DNA of 16,566 bases from an uncultured Oscillospiraceae bacterium (GCA_910588145.1 CAJUPO010000022.1:1-16566), one strand, 5' to 3'; counted from the stretch's first letter, positions 1 through 7,019 are shown. Program-made: numbers and translations. The notes: generated by a model not told the origin, from the sequence alone.

Positions 1-2
1 TA

Positions 3-1598
3 GATGGTTCAGACGCTTGCAAAGTACGCAATGAAAGTGGTATAATAGAAACAACATCATATGAATACGACGGTCTGAAAAGGCTGACAGAGGAATCTGT
101 AAAGGTAGGAAATAACAAAACTGAAAGTTATTCATATGAATATGATGACTACGGCAACCGCTCCAAAATGACTGCAACGGGTACTGAGGATTATGTAACT
201 GAGTACAGCTATAATAACGCCCAGGGCAAGTATACAGCGCTTCTGCAAAAGGAAGTAAAAAAAGTTCAAAAGGAAAATCCTGTTGACCTTACAAGTAATG
301 TAAAGCAGACAGTATACACATATGATTCAAACGGCAATCAGATAAAAAAGACAGCCGACGGCAAGGCAGAAACCTATACTTATGACGGCCTTAATCAGCT
401 TATCGGATTCACAGACGGCGAAACAACAGCCAGTTACGCATATAATTTGAACGGTCTGAGATATGAAAAGACTGTTGACGGTCAGACTATTAATCATGTG
501 TGGGACGGTAATCAGCAGATTATTGCAGATGTTATCGATAATCAGTTCTATGAGGCTGATTGCTATATCAGAGGAACAAATCTTGTTGCGAAGTACAACT
601 TCTGGAACGGTAAGAAATCTGAGTATACTTACTACACTCAGAATGCTCATGGCGATGTTGTAAATCTTACTGATAAAGACGGTAAAGTAACTAAGAGCTA
701 TAAATATGACGCATTCGGTGTTGAAAAAAACATTGACAAGAATGACACAAATGCATTCCGTTACTGCGGTGAGTACTATGACACTGAGTCAGGTACAATT
801 TACCTGAGAGCAAGATATTATGACCCAGCTATTGGCAGGTTTATTTCAAGGGATTCTTATCCAGGTAAAAATGAAGATCCTCTAAGTTTGAATCTTTATA
901 CTTACTGTCACAATAACCCAGTATTTGCAATAGATCCAAGTGGACATTTTATCCTGACAGCAATGTTAATAGGGGCAGCCGCAGGTGCAATTATTGGAGG
1001 AACAATTGGAGGTACTGCCGCTTATAAATCAGCTAAAGAAGAAGGTAAAACAGGTTCAGATTTGTTTAAGTCTACAGTAGTAGGTGTAGGTAAAGGTGCA
1101 GTAGTTGGTGGTGTTGGCGGAGGCTTAATCGGCGCCACAGGTGGTGTTGTAGCTGCTTATGGTGCAGGGTCTGTTGCGGGTACTGCTGCTATTTCTGGTT
1201 CACTAACTACAGGTTCTAAGGCAACAGAAGTTGGAATTTTACAATATAAAAAGAGTAAAAGTGAAGGTAAAAGTAGCAGTCAAATTACTAGAAATATTGT
1301 AGAATCTCTATTTAATAACGGTGTTAGTATAGCTGGATTTTCTGTTGCCTCTAAAACAGGATTAACTACTGGAAAATATGCATATGGAAAATTTGATAGA
1401 TATGTATTTTCTAAAGCATATAATGCAAGTAATAGAAGAATGCCTCCTTTTAAAAAATATTTACAAAAACCAGTTTCAACATTTGGTAAGTCAATATCCT
1501 ATACCTTTGTTGCATATAATGTAGCAAATACAGTATATTCGGCATGTAGTAAGAATCCAGAAAAAAGAGCAAGTAGGAGAGGATATACCTTAAAATGA
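3..1598 (+). CDS. Rhs/YD-repeat polymorphic toxin, C-terminal part with toxin tip (5' end outside window)
   Basis: The frame is open from the left edge, so the gene begins upstream; the ATG at 168 is internal. The translation shows YD repeats (YEYDGLKRLTEE, YTYDSNGNQIKK, YTYDGLNQLIGF), then the Rhs core (HGDVVNLTDKDG, YDAFGVEKN, YLRARYYDPAIGRFISRD, NLYTYCHNNP) ending in DPSGH near base 950. In this family the YD repeats form a secreted shell and the sequence after the DPxG motif is a variable toxin. The tip (about 215 residues) starts with a glycine-zipper, membrane-like segment (AMLIGAAAGAIIGGTIGG) and a second Gly/Ala-rich stretch, then a basic C-terminus (GKFDRYVFSKAY to RRGYTLK) that I cannot assign. 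The partner immunity gene overlaps the stop codon and encodes a two-helix membrane protein, so a membrane target is possible. The Rhs assignment is secure; the toxin activity is unknown. Confidence 0.93.
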   Translation, partial: DGSDACKVRNESGIIETTSYEYDGLKRLTEESVKVGNNKTESYSYEYDDYGNRSKMTATGTEDYVTEYSYNNAQGKYTALLQKEVKKVQKENPVDLTSNVKQTVYTYDSNGNQIKKTADGKAETYTYDGLNQLIGFTDGETTASYAYNLNGLRYEKTVDGQTINHVWDGNQQIIADVIDNQFYEADCYIRGTNLVAKYNFWNGKKSEYTYYTQNAHGDVVNLTDKDGKVTKSYKYDAFGVEKNIDKNDTNAFRYCGEYYDTESGTIYLRARYYDPAIGRFISRDSYPGKNEDPLSLNLYTYCHNNPVFAIDPSGHFILTAMLIGAAAGAIIGGTIGGTAAYKSAKEEGKTGSDLFKSTVVGVGKGAVVGGVGGGLIGATGGVVAAYGAGSVAGTAAISGSLTTGSKATEVGILQYKKSKSEGKSSSQITRNIVESLFNNGVSIAGFSVASKTGLTTGKYAYGKFDRYVFSKAYNASNRRMPPFKKYLQKPVSTFGKSISYTFVAYNVANTVYSACSKNPEKRASRRGYTLK

Positions 1599-1822
1599 AA
1601 AAACATCTTATAATTTTTATTAATGTTGTTTTTATAATGTCAGGTGCTGTTCTATTTGTGTTAGGAATAATTGCTGCTTTTGAAACTTTATTTGGTTCAA
1701 AAATTAATGAAATGATACTTGAAAAGTTACATCTTATATGGATAAAAAGGATATACTGGAGAGTATTTTTATCATTTTTTGCAATATTTATAATAACATA
1801 TATGATTCAGAAAAAAAATTAA
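1595..1822 (+). CDS. small membrane protein, probable immunity to the main Rhs tip
   Basis: This 75-residue protein has two hydrophobic segments (about residues 4-28 and 55-70) separated by a short basic loop (HLIWIKRIYWR). It starts at an ATGA overlap with the stop of the Rhs toxin gene, which suggests translational coupling; the nearest SD-like bases (AGGAGAGG) lie rather far upstream. A terminator follows at once. Position directly after a toxin tip is the standard place for a cognate immunity gene. The membrane location suggests that the toxin acts at or through the membrane. No family is recognised; the immunity role is inferred from context only. Confidence 0.7.
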   Translation: MKKHLIIFINVVFIMSGAVLFVLGIIAAFETLFGSKINEMILEKLHLIWIKRIYWRVFLSFFAIFIITYMIQKKN

Positions 1823-1855
1823 TAATATTGTATTATTACTTATTTATAGTTTTTT

Positions 1856-1893
1856 GGAGCAAAACGAGCTTACGCAAGTTTTGCTCCTTTTTT
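1856..1893 (+). terminator. intrinsic terminator T1 (end of main rhs unit)
   Basis: The stem GGAGCAAAAC (1856-1865) pairs perfectly with GTTTTGCTCC (1878-1887), with a 12-nt loop, and is followed by six T. It is the first member of the repeated terminator family of the array. Confidence 0.9.
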
Positions 1894-1894
1894 A

Positions 1895-1923
1895 TTTACA
1901 AAGGGACAAAATAGTAGTATAAT
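1895..1923 (+). promoter_or_regulatory. SigA-type promoter P1 (module B)
   Basis: TTTACA at 1895-1900, a 17-bp spacer, and TATAAT at 1918-1923, starting one base after the T tract of T1. It would transcribe module B. Confidence 0.8.
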
Positions 1924-2538
1924 AGAAACAACGATGTAAAGCAAACAGTAGCTACAGCAGTAACAATATCAACAGTAGCAACAGCCGGTGGATATGCATT
2001 AGCCGGCGCAATAGGAGCAACAGCATTAAGTGACGCAGGAGAAGAACTGACAGGAACAAATGTCATTCGTGATAAACTTATGGGTGGCAATCAGGATTTG
2101 TATAATACTGTTGAGGCAGGATTATACACTGTTGGTATGGGTTATACTTCTATTGGCGCAAGTAATCCAGGTCTTTCTTCTGGTAAAAATAATTCATCTA
2201 ATAAAGTTAAAGTATCGTCAAAAAAGACTAATTTTCCTAATGTGACTATTGAAGATAGGAAACTGCAACACGAACAAAAACATTCAGCAGATTTCGGAGT
2301 TACTGGAAATTGGAACAAGGATTTTGCTAACAGATATCGTAATGCTATAAAAAAACACATAAATGATGCAGATGAGATTTATTCATCTAAATATCGAGGT
2401 GATAGTGTTTATACATATATTAATTCATCAACATCTGTTGGAGCACATACTGATTTAAATGGTAATTATGTTGGTGGTTGGAAATTTAATCAAACACAAT
2501 TAGATTATCATAGAAAAAATGGTATGAGGTTAAAGTAA
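1924..2538 (+). CDS. orphan toxin tip B, colicin D-like tRNase domain (no clear start)
   Basis: The frame is open from just after the promoter -10 box, but the first ATG is at 2080 and has no SD. No Rhs core is left. A Gly/Ala-rich, membrane-like stretch (ISTVATAGGYALAGAIGATAL) precedes a linker and a C-terminal domain of about 110 residues. That domain contains KLQHEQKHSADFGVTGNWN, then AIKKHIND, KYRGDSVYTYIN and YVGGWKFNQTQ. This order matches the colicin D C-terminal nuclease, which cleaves tRNA-Arg in the anticodon loop. The catalytic His (in KH-x-x-DFG) and the Trp of the GW motif are present. The Lys three residues before the His is Glu here, and the Ser of SGW is Gly, so activity is uncertain. 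The immunity gene overlaps the stop by one base. The family call is from memory of the motifs. Confidence 0.62.
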   Translation, partial: RNNDVKQTVATAVTISTVATAGGYALAGAIGATALSDAGEELTGTNVIRDKLMGGNQDLYNTVEAGLYTVGMGYTSIGASNPGLSSGKNNSSNKVKVSSKKTNFPNVTIEDRKLQHEQKHSADFGVTGNWNKDFANRYRNAIKKHINDADEIYSSKYRGDSVYTYINSSTSVGAHTDLNGNYVGGWKFNQTQLDYHRKNGMRLK

Positions 2539-3047
2539 TGGGAAGTTATATAGGAATAGTTGCAATTTATATTGAAGATTATAATTCACTCAATAATAAA
2601 ATGCATAATATTATTAAGCTGCTTGGAAAATGTGGTATAAGTTTAGATAATAGTAATATTTTATTAGATTTGCCAATAGGTGCTAGCATAAATACAAACT
2701 TTTTTAATAGTTCTAATTGTTTATTTACTGTAAGTAGCAATCAAAATTATTGTGGATTAATTTTAGATATTCCGGAAAATGAATTGTTTAATGATACTTA
2801 TTCAAATATAAAAATAAATGAAGTTGACGGTTGGATTTTTAAATTGATGAAAATGGTCTGTAATACGATACAATGTGATTATATTTTTTGTGATAATGAA
2901 GCAGATTTTTTGGATTTTAAATATAATTGCTATGAAAGATCTTTTAGTACTAACTTTTCAATATTTATTAATAATAAAAATAAAACTTTTATTTTAAATG
3001 ATTGGAATATTGATGGATTGACATCTAGAACTGTTTATTATAAATAA
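2538..3047 (+). CDS. probable immunity protein for tip B
   Basis: A 169-residue, acidic, soluble protein with no signal or membrane segment (begins MGSYIGIVAIYIEDYN). The start codon shares one base with the toxin stop (TAATG) and has a good SD (GAGG, 8 nt upstream), so it can be translated even if the toxin frame is not. Base composition is very AT-rich, as in the other tips. It contains several Cys and a central NEVDGWIFKLMKM helix. Given its position after a colicin D-like nuclease it should bind and block that domain in the cytoplasm. I do not recognise the immunity family with certainty. Confidence 0.65.
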   Translation: MGSYIGIVAIYIEDYNSLNNKMHNIIKLLGKCGISLDNSNILLDLPIGASINTNFFNSSNCLFTVSSNQNYCGLILDIPENELFNDTYSNIKINEVDGWIFKLMKMVCNTIQCDYIFCDNEADFLDFKYNCYERSFSTNFSIFINNKNKTFILNDWNIDGLTSRTVYYK

Positions 3048-3093
3048 CAAAATGGTCTAAATCCAGTTTAGAAATAACGATAGTATATTTAAA

Positions 3094-3121
3094 GGAGCAA
3101 AACTTGTTTTGCTCCTTTTTT
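3094..3121 (+). terminator. intrinsic terminator T2
   Basis: GGAGCAAAA (3094-3102), a 4-nt loop CTTG, TTTTGCTCC (3107-3115), then six T. This is the shortest-loop form of the family. Confidence 0.9.
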
Positions 3122-3122
3122 A

Positions 3123-3151
3123 TTTACAAATGGAAAAAATAGTAGTATAAT
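3123..3151 (+). promoter_or_regulatory. SigA-type promoter P2 (module C)
   Basis: TTTACA 3123-3128, 17-bp spacer, TATAAT 3146-3151. An in-frame TAG just upstream of the -10 closes the rhs frame, so that frame is open only from the promoter onward. Confidence 0.8.
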
Positions 3152-4234
3152 AAAATTAATACTTACTATACTCAGAATGCCCACGGCGATGTAGTAAACC
3201 TAACTGATAAAGACGGTAAAGTAACTAAGAGCTATAAATATGACGCATTCGGTGTTGAGAAAAACATTGACAAGAATGACACAAATGCATTCCGTTACTG
3301 CGGTGAGTATTACGACAAGGAAACTGCGACTGTTTATTTAAGAGCGAGAAACTATAACCCAAGTATCGGCAGGTTTATTTCAAGGGATAGCTTTGCAGGT
3401 AAAAATGAAGACCCTCTAAGTTTGAATCTTTATACTTACTGTCAAAATAACCCCATACTTGCAATAGACCCAAGTGGACATTTTATCCTGACAGCGATGT
3501 TAATAGGTGCAGCCGCAGGTGCATTAATTTCAGGCGGTGTGTCATTATACCATGAATCAAAATCAGCGGGTGGAATTTCAAATATGACTGCTGATAATTG
3601 GAAAAATGTTGGTATTTCTGCTGGTGTAGGAGGAATATGTGGTGGAATTGGCGGTGGATTTGGAGCATTAGGAGCATCAGCTACCGGCTCATTATTAACA
3701 TCGTCAGCAGCAAGTCCACTAATTGCCTCAACAGCAACAAACACGTTAGGATATGCAGTTGGAACAGGAATGGCAGGAGGAATGGCAGGAAGTTATGCCT
3801 CTACTGCAACCCAGCAAATTCTATACGGTTATAATGATCCATACGAGCTTATGCAAAATACTGCTGTTGGTGGTATTACCGGCGGTGTTACAAGTGGAGC
3901 TCTTAGAGTATCGAATAGAATTTCTTTTAACTCAATTTCTAATAAAGTATTAGTATCGGGAAAAAGAACATGGGGTAATAGGGCTACATTAACAGATCAT
4001 TTTGAAAGACATGGTCATGATTTTAATGCAAGAAGTGAAAATCATTATGCAAGAATGGCACATAAATTTTATGTTAATCGTAGTAATTATCAAACTAAAG
4101 TTGATGATAATGGTGTAATAAGGGTTTATGATAAAAAAACTAATTCTTTTGGTTCATATAATCCAGATAGCACCACAAAGACATATTTTAAACCTAAGAG
4201 TCGAAATTATTTTAATAATCAACCTGGGAAGTAA
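3152..4234 (+). CDS. orphan Rhs core fragment + toxin tip C (start-less)
   Basis: The frame is open from the -10 box but has no ATG with an SD; TTG at 3422 is the first usable-looking codon and also lacks one. Residues from TYYTQNAHGDVVNLTDKDG to NLYTYCQNNP and DPSGH are the Rhs core, matching the main gene from about base 625. After DPSGH comes a Gly-rich linker (AMLIGAAAGALISGG to YGYNDPYELMQNTAVGG) almost identical to that of module D. The last ~100 residues are unique: LTDHFERHGHDF, YARMAHKFYVN, IRVYDKKTNSFGSYNPD, KTYFKPKSRNYF. The HxxxHG start and the basic strand-rich end recall BECR-fold RNases of polymorphic toxins, but I cannot confirm this. It is likely a silent donor for tip exchange with the main gene. 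Confidence 0.75.
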   Translation, partial: KINTYYTQNAHGDVVNLTDKDGKVTKSYKYDAFGVEKNIDKNDTNAFRYCGEYYDKETATVYLRARNYNPSIGRFISRDSFAGKNEDPLSLNLYTYCQNNPILAIDPSGHFILTAMLIGAAAGALISGGVSLYHESKSAGGISNMTADNWKNVGISAGVGGICGGIGGGFGALGASATGSLLTSSAASPLIASTATNTLGYAVGTGMAGGMAGSYASTATQQILYGYNDPYELMQNTAVGGITGGVTSGALRVSNRISFNSISNKVLVSGKRTWGNRATLTDHFERHGHDFNARSENHYARMAHKFYVNRSNYQTKVDDNGVIRVYDKKTNSFGSYNPDSTTKTYFKPKSRNYFNNQPGK

Positions 4235-4238
4235 TAAA

Positions 4239-4583
4239 ATGAAAAAAGATATATTTAAAATTTTTAAATCTAAGTATACTAAAGATTTAAACAAAAAAGA
4301 ACAATATATTTGTCCTATTTGTGGATATCCGGAATTATTAGAAAAACCGTTTGATTTAAATGGTGGAGGGTCTTATGAAATTTGTCCGAGTTGTGGTTTT
4401 GAATTTGGATATGATGATTGTAACCATATTGATTATTCTAAGGAAACATATTTATTTGTAAGAGAACAATGCATAAAAACCTGGAGAAAAAAATGGATAG
4501 AAAATGGAATGCAATGGAGTAGTAAAACAAAAAAGCCTATTAATTGGAATCCATTGGAACAATTGAACAATTTAAAATTATAA
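4239..4583 (+). CDS. Cys-rich CPxCG protein, probable immunity to tip C
   Basis: Start ATG 4239 is chosen for its GGGAAG SD 7-8 nt upstream; the frame also extends farther up, but that part overlaps the toxin gene. The 114-residue product has two Cys pairs, CPICGYPELLEKP and YEICPSCGFEFGYDD, spaced like a zinc ribbon, and a C-terminal half with WRKKWIENGMQW and NWNPLEQLNNL. Small proteins of this type (related in style to the Cys_rich_CPCC group) occur beside Rhs and WapA tips. The position four bases after the toxin stop supports immunity. The two CxxC pairs probably bind zinc; that is inference. Confidence 0.72.
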   Translation: MKKDIFKIFKSKYTKDLNKKEQYICPICGYPELLEKPFDLNGGGSYEICPSCGFEFGYDDCNHIDYSKETYLFVREQCIKTWRKKWIENGMQWSSKTKKPINWNPLEQLNNLKL

Positions 4584-4602
4584 AAAGGAGTAAAACTCGC
4601 TT

Positions 4603-4654
4603 AATGATATGCACCAAAAAAGTTAGACATTTTAGGAGGTGCATATCATTTTTT
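4603..4654 (+). terminator. intrinsic terminator T3, replaced stem with IS3-like core
   Basis: AATGATATGCACC (4603-4615) pairs perfectly with GGTGCATATCATT (4638-4650); the 3' bases merge into a run of six T (4649-4654). Upstream, 4587-4600 keeps only the left arm of the usual family (GGAGTAAAACTCGC); the matching right arm is missing. The loop carries AAAAAAGTTAGACATTTTAG, similar to the ends of IS3-family elements. Confidence 0.8.
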
Positions 4655-4655
4655 A

Positions 4656-4684
4656 TTAACAAAGGGAAAAAATAGTGGTATAAT
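4656..4684 (+). promoter_or_regulatory. SigA-type promoter P3 (module D)
   Basis: TTAACA 4656-4661, 17-bp spacer, TATAAT 4679-4684. The spacer is nearly that of P1 and P2 although the preceding terminator differs. Confidence 0.75.
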
Positions 4685-5725
4685 AATATTAAAATTTACT
4701 ACACTCAGAATGCTCACGGCGATGTAGTAAACCTCACTGACAAAGACGGAAAGGTAACAAAGAGCTATAAATATGACGCATTCGGTGTTGAGAAAAACAT
4801 TGATGAAAATGACACCAATGCATTCCGTTACTGCGGTGAGTACTATGACACTGAGTCAGGTACAATTTATCTGAGAGCAAGATATTATGACCCAAGTATT
4901 GGCAGATTTATTTCAAGGGATTCTTATCCAGGTAAAAATGAAGACCCTCTAAGTTTGAATCTTTATACTTACTGTCATAATAATCCGATTAGGTATATTG
5001 ATCCAAGTGGGCATTTTATCCTGGCAGCAATGTTAATAGGAGCAGCCGCAGGTGCATTAATTTCAGGCAGTGTGTCATTATACCATGAATCAAAATCAGC
5101 AGGTGGAATTTCAAATATGACTGCTGATAATTGGAAAAATGTTGGTATTTCTACTGGTGTAGGAGGAATTTGTGGTGGAATTGGCGGTGGATTTGGAGCA
5201 TTAGGAGCATCAGCTACCGGCTCATTATTAACATCGTCAGCAGCAAGTCCACTAATTGCCTCAACAGCAACAAACACGTTAGGATATGCAGTTGGAACAG
5301 GAATGGCAGGAAGTTATGCCTCTACTGCAACCCAGCAAATTCTATATGGTTATAACGATCCATACGAGCTTATGCAAAATACTGCTGTAGGTGGTATTAC
5401 TGGTGGCGGCTTTGGGGCTGTAGGATATAAATTTTCATCTTTATCTAATAAAAAAATACCCACTAGAAAAAATCCTTTATCTAATATAAAGTATACCAAT
5501 AAAGTTTTAAAGCAAGCGACTCAAGAAGATTTTCATGGATTTCCTGAATGTGTAGATAGCTTAGGATCTTATGGAACTTCTTCTTTATTGAGAGGCATGG
5601 ATGGTATTGCTAGAACTAAAGTAGAAATAAAGGGAAATTATAAAGGGTATGATGGGGCATTTGAATATATAATAGAACCCGATAATACTTGTAATCATAG
5701 ATATTTTAGAGCAAATAAAAAATAA
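4685..5725 (+). CDS. orphan Rhs core fragment + toxin tip D (start-less)
   Basis: As in module C, the frame opens at the promoter -10 and has no start codon with an SD. It begins at IYYTQNAHGDVVNLTDKDG, continues through the Rhs core (ARYYDPSIGRFISRD, NLYTYCHNNP) to DPSGH, then the same Gly-rich linker as C with a 12-bp (GGMA) deletion. It departs from C at about base 5405. The unique end of about 110 residues contains YTNKVLKQATQEDFHGFPE, RTKVEIKGNYKGYDGAFEYI and DNTCNHRYFRANKK. The DFHxFPE and FEYIIxPD...NHRxF motifs recall a C-terminal domain I have seen at the ends of Rhs and hemagglutinin-type toxins, but I cannot name the family or reaction. One His in each motif could be catalytic (inference). 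Confidence 0.72.
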   Translation, partial: NIKIYYTQNAHGDVVNLTDKDGKVTKSYKYDAFGVEKNIDENDTNAFRYCGEYYDTESGTIYLRARYYDPSIGRFISRDSYPGKNEDPLSLNLYTYCHNNPIRYIDPSGHFILAAMLIGAAAGALISGSVSLYHESKSAGGISNMTADNWKNVGISTGVGGICGGIGGGFGALGASATGSLLTSSAASPLIASTATNTLGYAVGTGMAGSYASTATQQILYGYNDPYELMQNTAVGGITGGGFGAVGYKFSSLSNKKIPTRKNPLSNIKYTNKVLKQATQEDFHGFPECVDSLGSYGTSSLLRGMDGIARTKVEIKGNYKGYDGAFEYIIEPDNTCNHRYFRANKK

Positions 5726-5737
5726 GAGGTGTTATAT

Positions 5738-6058
5738 TTGGATTTAATCAATGAATTTGATGAATTACCGGAAGATGTTAGAAAAGAGGCTGTTGATTTA
5801 TCTGTTATACATATTTCTAATTATGCATGGAAGTACGAACAAATTGAATTAGTTTTACAATATTTGTTAACAAAAGAAAAAATAATTCTTGGGGGGGATG
5901 TATATAAATTAAAACATAAAACACCTGAATTAATATATGACAGTTGGTATTGTGATAAGGAAGATTTAATAAATAATCTTAAGCAATCTCAAGATTATAT
6001 AAAAGGATATTATAATTTAAATGGTAAGGATTATTGTTATTCATTTATATTAAAGTAA
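5738..6058 (+). CDS. probable immunity protein for tip D (GGDV motif)
   Basis: TTG 5738 is the preferred start: AGAGGTG lies 6 nt upstream, whereas the alternative GTG at 5729 sits inside that SD. The product of about 106 residues is soluble and acidic (MDLINEFDELPEDVRKE), with LVLQYLLTKEKIILGGDVYK, then a YDSWYCDKED segment and NLKQSQDYIKGYYN at the end. The LGGDVY plus W-containing layout recalls Imm40-type immunity proteins; this is a recollection, not a search result. The gene follows the toxin stop by 12 bases and ends before a terminator. Role: cytoplasmic inhibitor of tip D, inferred from position. Confidence 0.65.
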   Translation: MDLINEFDELPEDVRKEAVDLSVIHISNYAWKYEQIELVLQYLLTKEKIILGGDVYKLKHKTPELIYDSWYCDKEDLINNLKQSQDYIKGYYNLNGKDYCYSFILK

Positions 6059-6095
6059 TTTAATAATTTGTAATGAAATGAATGTTAAATTTAGT

Positions 6096-6132
6096 GGAGC
6101 AAAACGAGCTTATGCAAGTTTTACTCCTTTTT
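6096..6132 (+). terminator. intrinsic terminator T4
   Basis: GGAGCAAAAC (6096-6105) pairs with GTTTTACTCC (6118-6127), with one C-A mismatch, and is followed by five T. The loop GAGCTTATGCAA is close to that of T1. Confidence 0.85.
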
Positions 6133-6133
6133 C

Positions 6134-6162
6134 TTTACATAAAGTTAAAAATATGATATAAT
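6134..6162 (+). promoter_or_regulatory. SigA-type promoter P4 (module E)
   Basis: TTTACA 6134-6139, 17-bp spacer, TATAAT 6157-6162. First of the second spacer subtype (GTTAAAAATATGA). It lies about 30 nt ahead of an SD-led ATG. Confidence 0.85.
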
Positions 6163-6192
6163 TATTATCATTATACAAATGAGGAAAATGCT

Positions 6193-6465
6193 ATGGCAAT
6201 TTTAGAATCAGGTAAAATATTACCTGATGAAAGAGGTCGAGTTTTTTTAACTCCTAACTTATATTCTCCAGATGAAGTGAATAATAGTTTATATATGGGT
6301 AGAAAGAGTTCTGATTACGGTGAGTACAGAATAACAGTACAATTATATCCAGGTGCAGAGTATAATTTAAGATATATAAATCCTACTCAACCAAATGAAA
6401 TTGTCTATCATGGTACTATTAGAAATGGAAGAAATGCCATATTAACAGTAATGAAAAACAAGTAG
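6193..6465 (+). CDS. truncated toxin tip E, ART-like fragment with its own start
   Basis: Unlike the other tips this 90-residue frame begins with ATG 6193 preceded by GAGGA (7 nt spacing) and sits right behind promoter P4, so it should be translated. The product starts MAILESGKILPDERGRVFLTPNLY and ends with YNLRYINPTQPNEIVYHGTI. In ADP-ribosyltransferase-like toxins of the HYD1/Rhs kind, the segment ILxSGxI follows an N-terminal [HR]xT strand, and a GRVFLT-like strand comes next. Here the N-terminal strand is missing, so the catalytic site is probably incomplete. No Rhs core is left. Either a 5' deletion created this start, or it is a small complete domain of unknown type. The family call is tentative. 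Confidence 0.55.
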   Translation: MAILESGKILPDERGRVFLTPNLYSPDEVNNSLYMGRKSSDYGEYRITVQLYPGAEYNLRYINPTQPNEIVYHGTIRNGRNAILTVMKNK

Positions 6466-6474
6466 GTGGAATTT

Positions 6475-6873
6475 ATGAGAAAATTTGAATTATTTGATTA
6501 TGATGACTTATTAAATCTACATAAAGCATTAATGGAAGCTAAATTTCATGATAATCCTGATAACGAATATGTTGCTGGCAGCCCTATAATAGCTAAAATT
6601 ATGAATGAAATTGTTGATATTTTAACTGATATTGATCCATATGCTAAAAAGGAAGACTGGGAAAGATGGAGGAAGCTTGAGAATCATATTTGCTATGAAA
6701 ATGGAATATATTTAAAAACATTAGTTAAAGTTTCTAAAGATAAGTTATGGGAAAAATATAATAATGAGGAAAAGATTGTGGCAACTAAAAATTATTTTAG
6801 TCCATTTATTATAACTGATAAAGAAATTGATGAATTTATTAATGCTGTAGAAATTAAAAAAAATAGTAATTAA
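6475..6873 (+). CDS. probable immunity protein for tip E
   Basis: ATG 6475 has the SD AGGTGG five bases upstream; the GTG at 6466 would lie within it. The 132-residue product is soluble, charged and mostly helical (MRKFELFDYDDLLNLHKALMEAKF..., then SPIIAKIMNEIVDILTD, KKEDWERWRKLENH, ITDKEIDEFINAVEI). It has no signal or membrane segment. It follows the truncated tip E by nine bases and precedes terminator T5. No family is recognised. The frame is intact although its toxin appears truncated, as expected if the immunity gene is the part under selection. Confidence 0.65.
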   Translation: MRKFELFDYDDLLNLHKALMEAKFHDNPDNEYVAGSPIIAKIMNEIVDILTDIDPYAKKEDWERWRKLENHICYENGIYLKTLVKVSKDKLWEKYNNEEKIVATKNYFSPFIITDKEIDEFINAVEIKKNSN

Positions 6874-6948
6874 TTTTTCTTTATATACTCACTTTAAAAT
6901 AGATTCAGAATTAGCCATAAATTTGCAAGTAAAAATCAATATAAAAAA

Positions 6949-6983
6949 GGAGTAACAAGTCTTTAAAGATTGTTGCTCCTTTT
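6949..6983 (+). terminator. intrinsic terminator T5 (compensatory stem variant)
   Basis: GGAGTAACAA (6949-6958) pairs with TTGTTGCTCC (6970-6979), with one G-T pair, then TTTT. Relative to T1 both arms changed together (AAAA to AACA, TTTT to TGTT), so pairing is kept. Confidence 0.88.
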
Positions 6984-6990
6984 ATTTTTC

Positions 6991-7019
6991 TTTACAAAAA
7001 GTTAAAAATATGATATAAT
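6991..7019 (+). promoter_or_regulatory. SigA-type promoter P5 (module F)
   Basis: TTTACA 6991-6996, 17-bp spacer, TATAAT 7014-7019; sequence nearly identical to P4. Confidence 0.82.

Noticed and set aside
42..47. TATAAT with an upstream TTGCAA as a promoter inside the main rhs gene
   Set aside because: It lies in the middle of coding sequence with an 18-bp spacer and no upstream terminator, so there is not enough support.
1896..2360. Minus-strand frames opposite module B
   Set aside because: They overlap a plausible colicin D-like domain and its linker on +; no start signals.
3442..3744. Pro/Ala-rich minus-strand frame (also at 4975-5277)
   Set aside because: Shadow of the Gly-rich linker of modules C and D; no SD and no independent support.
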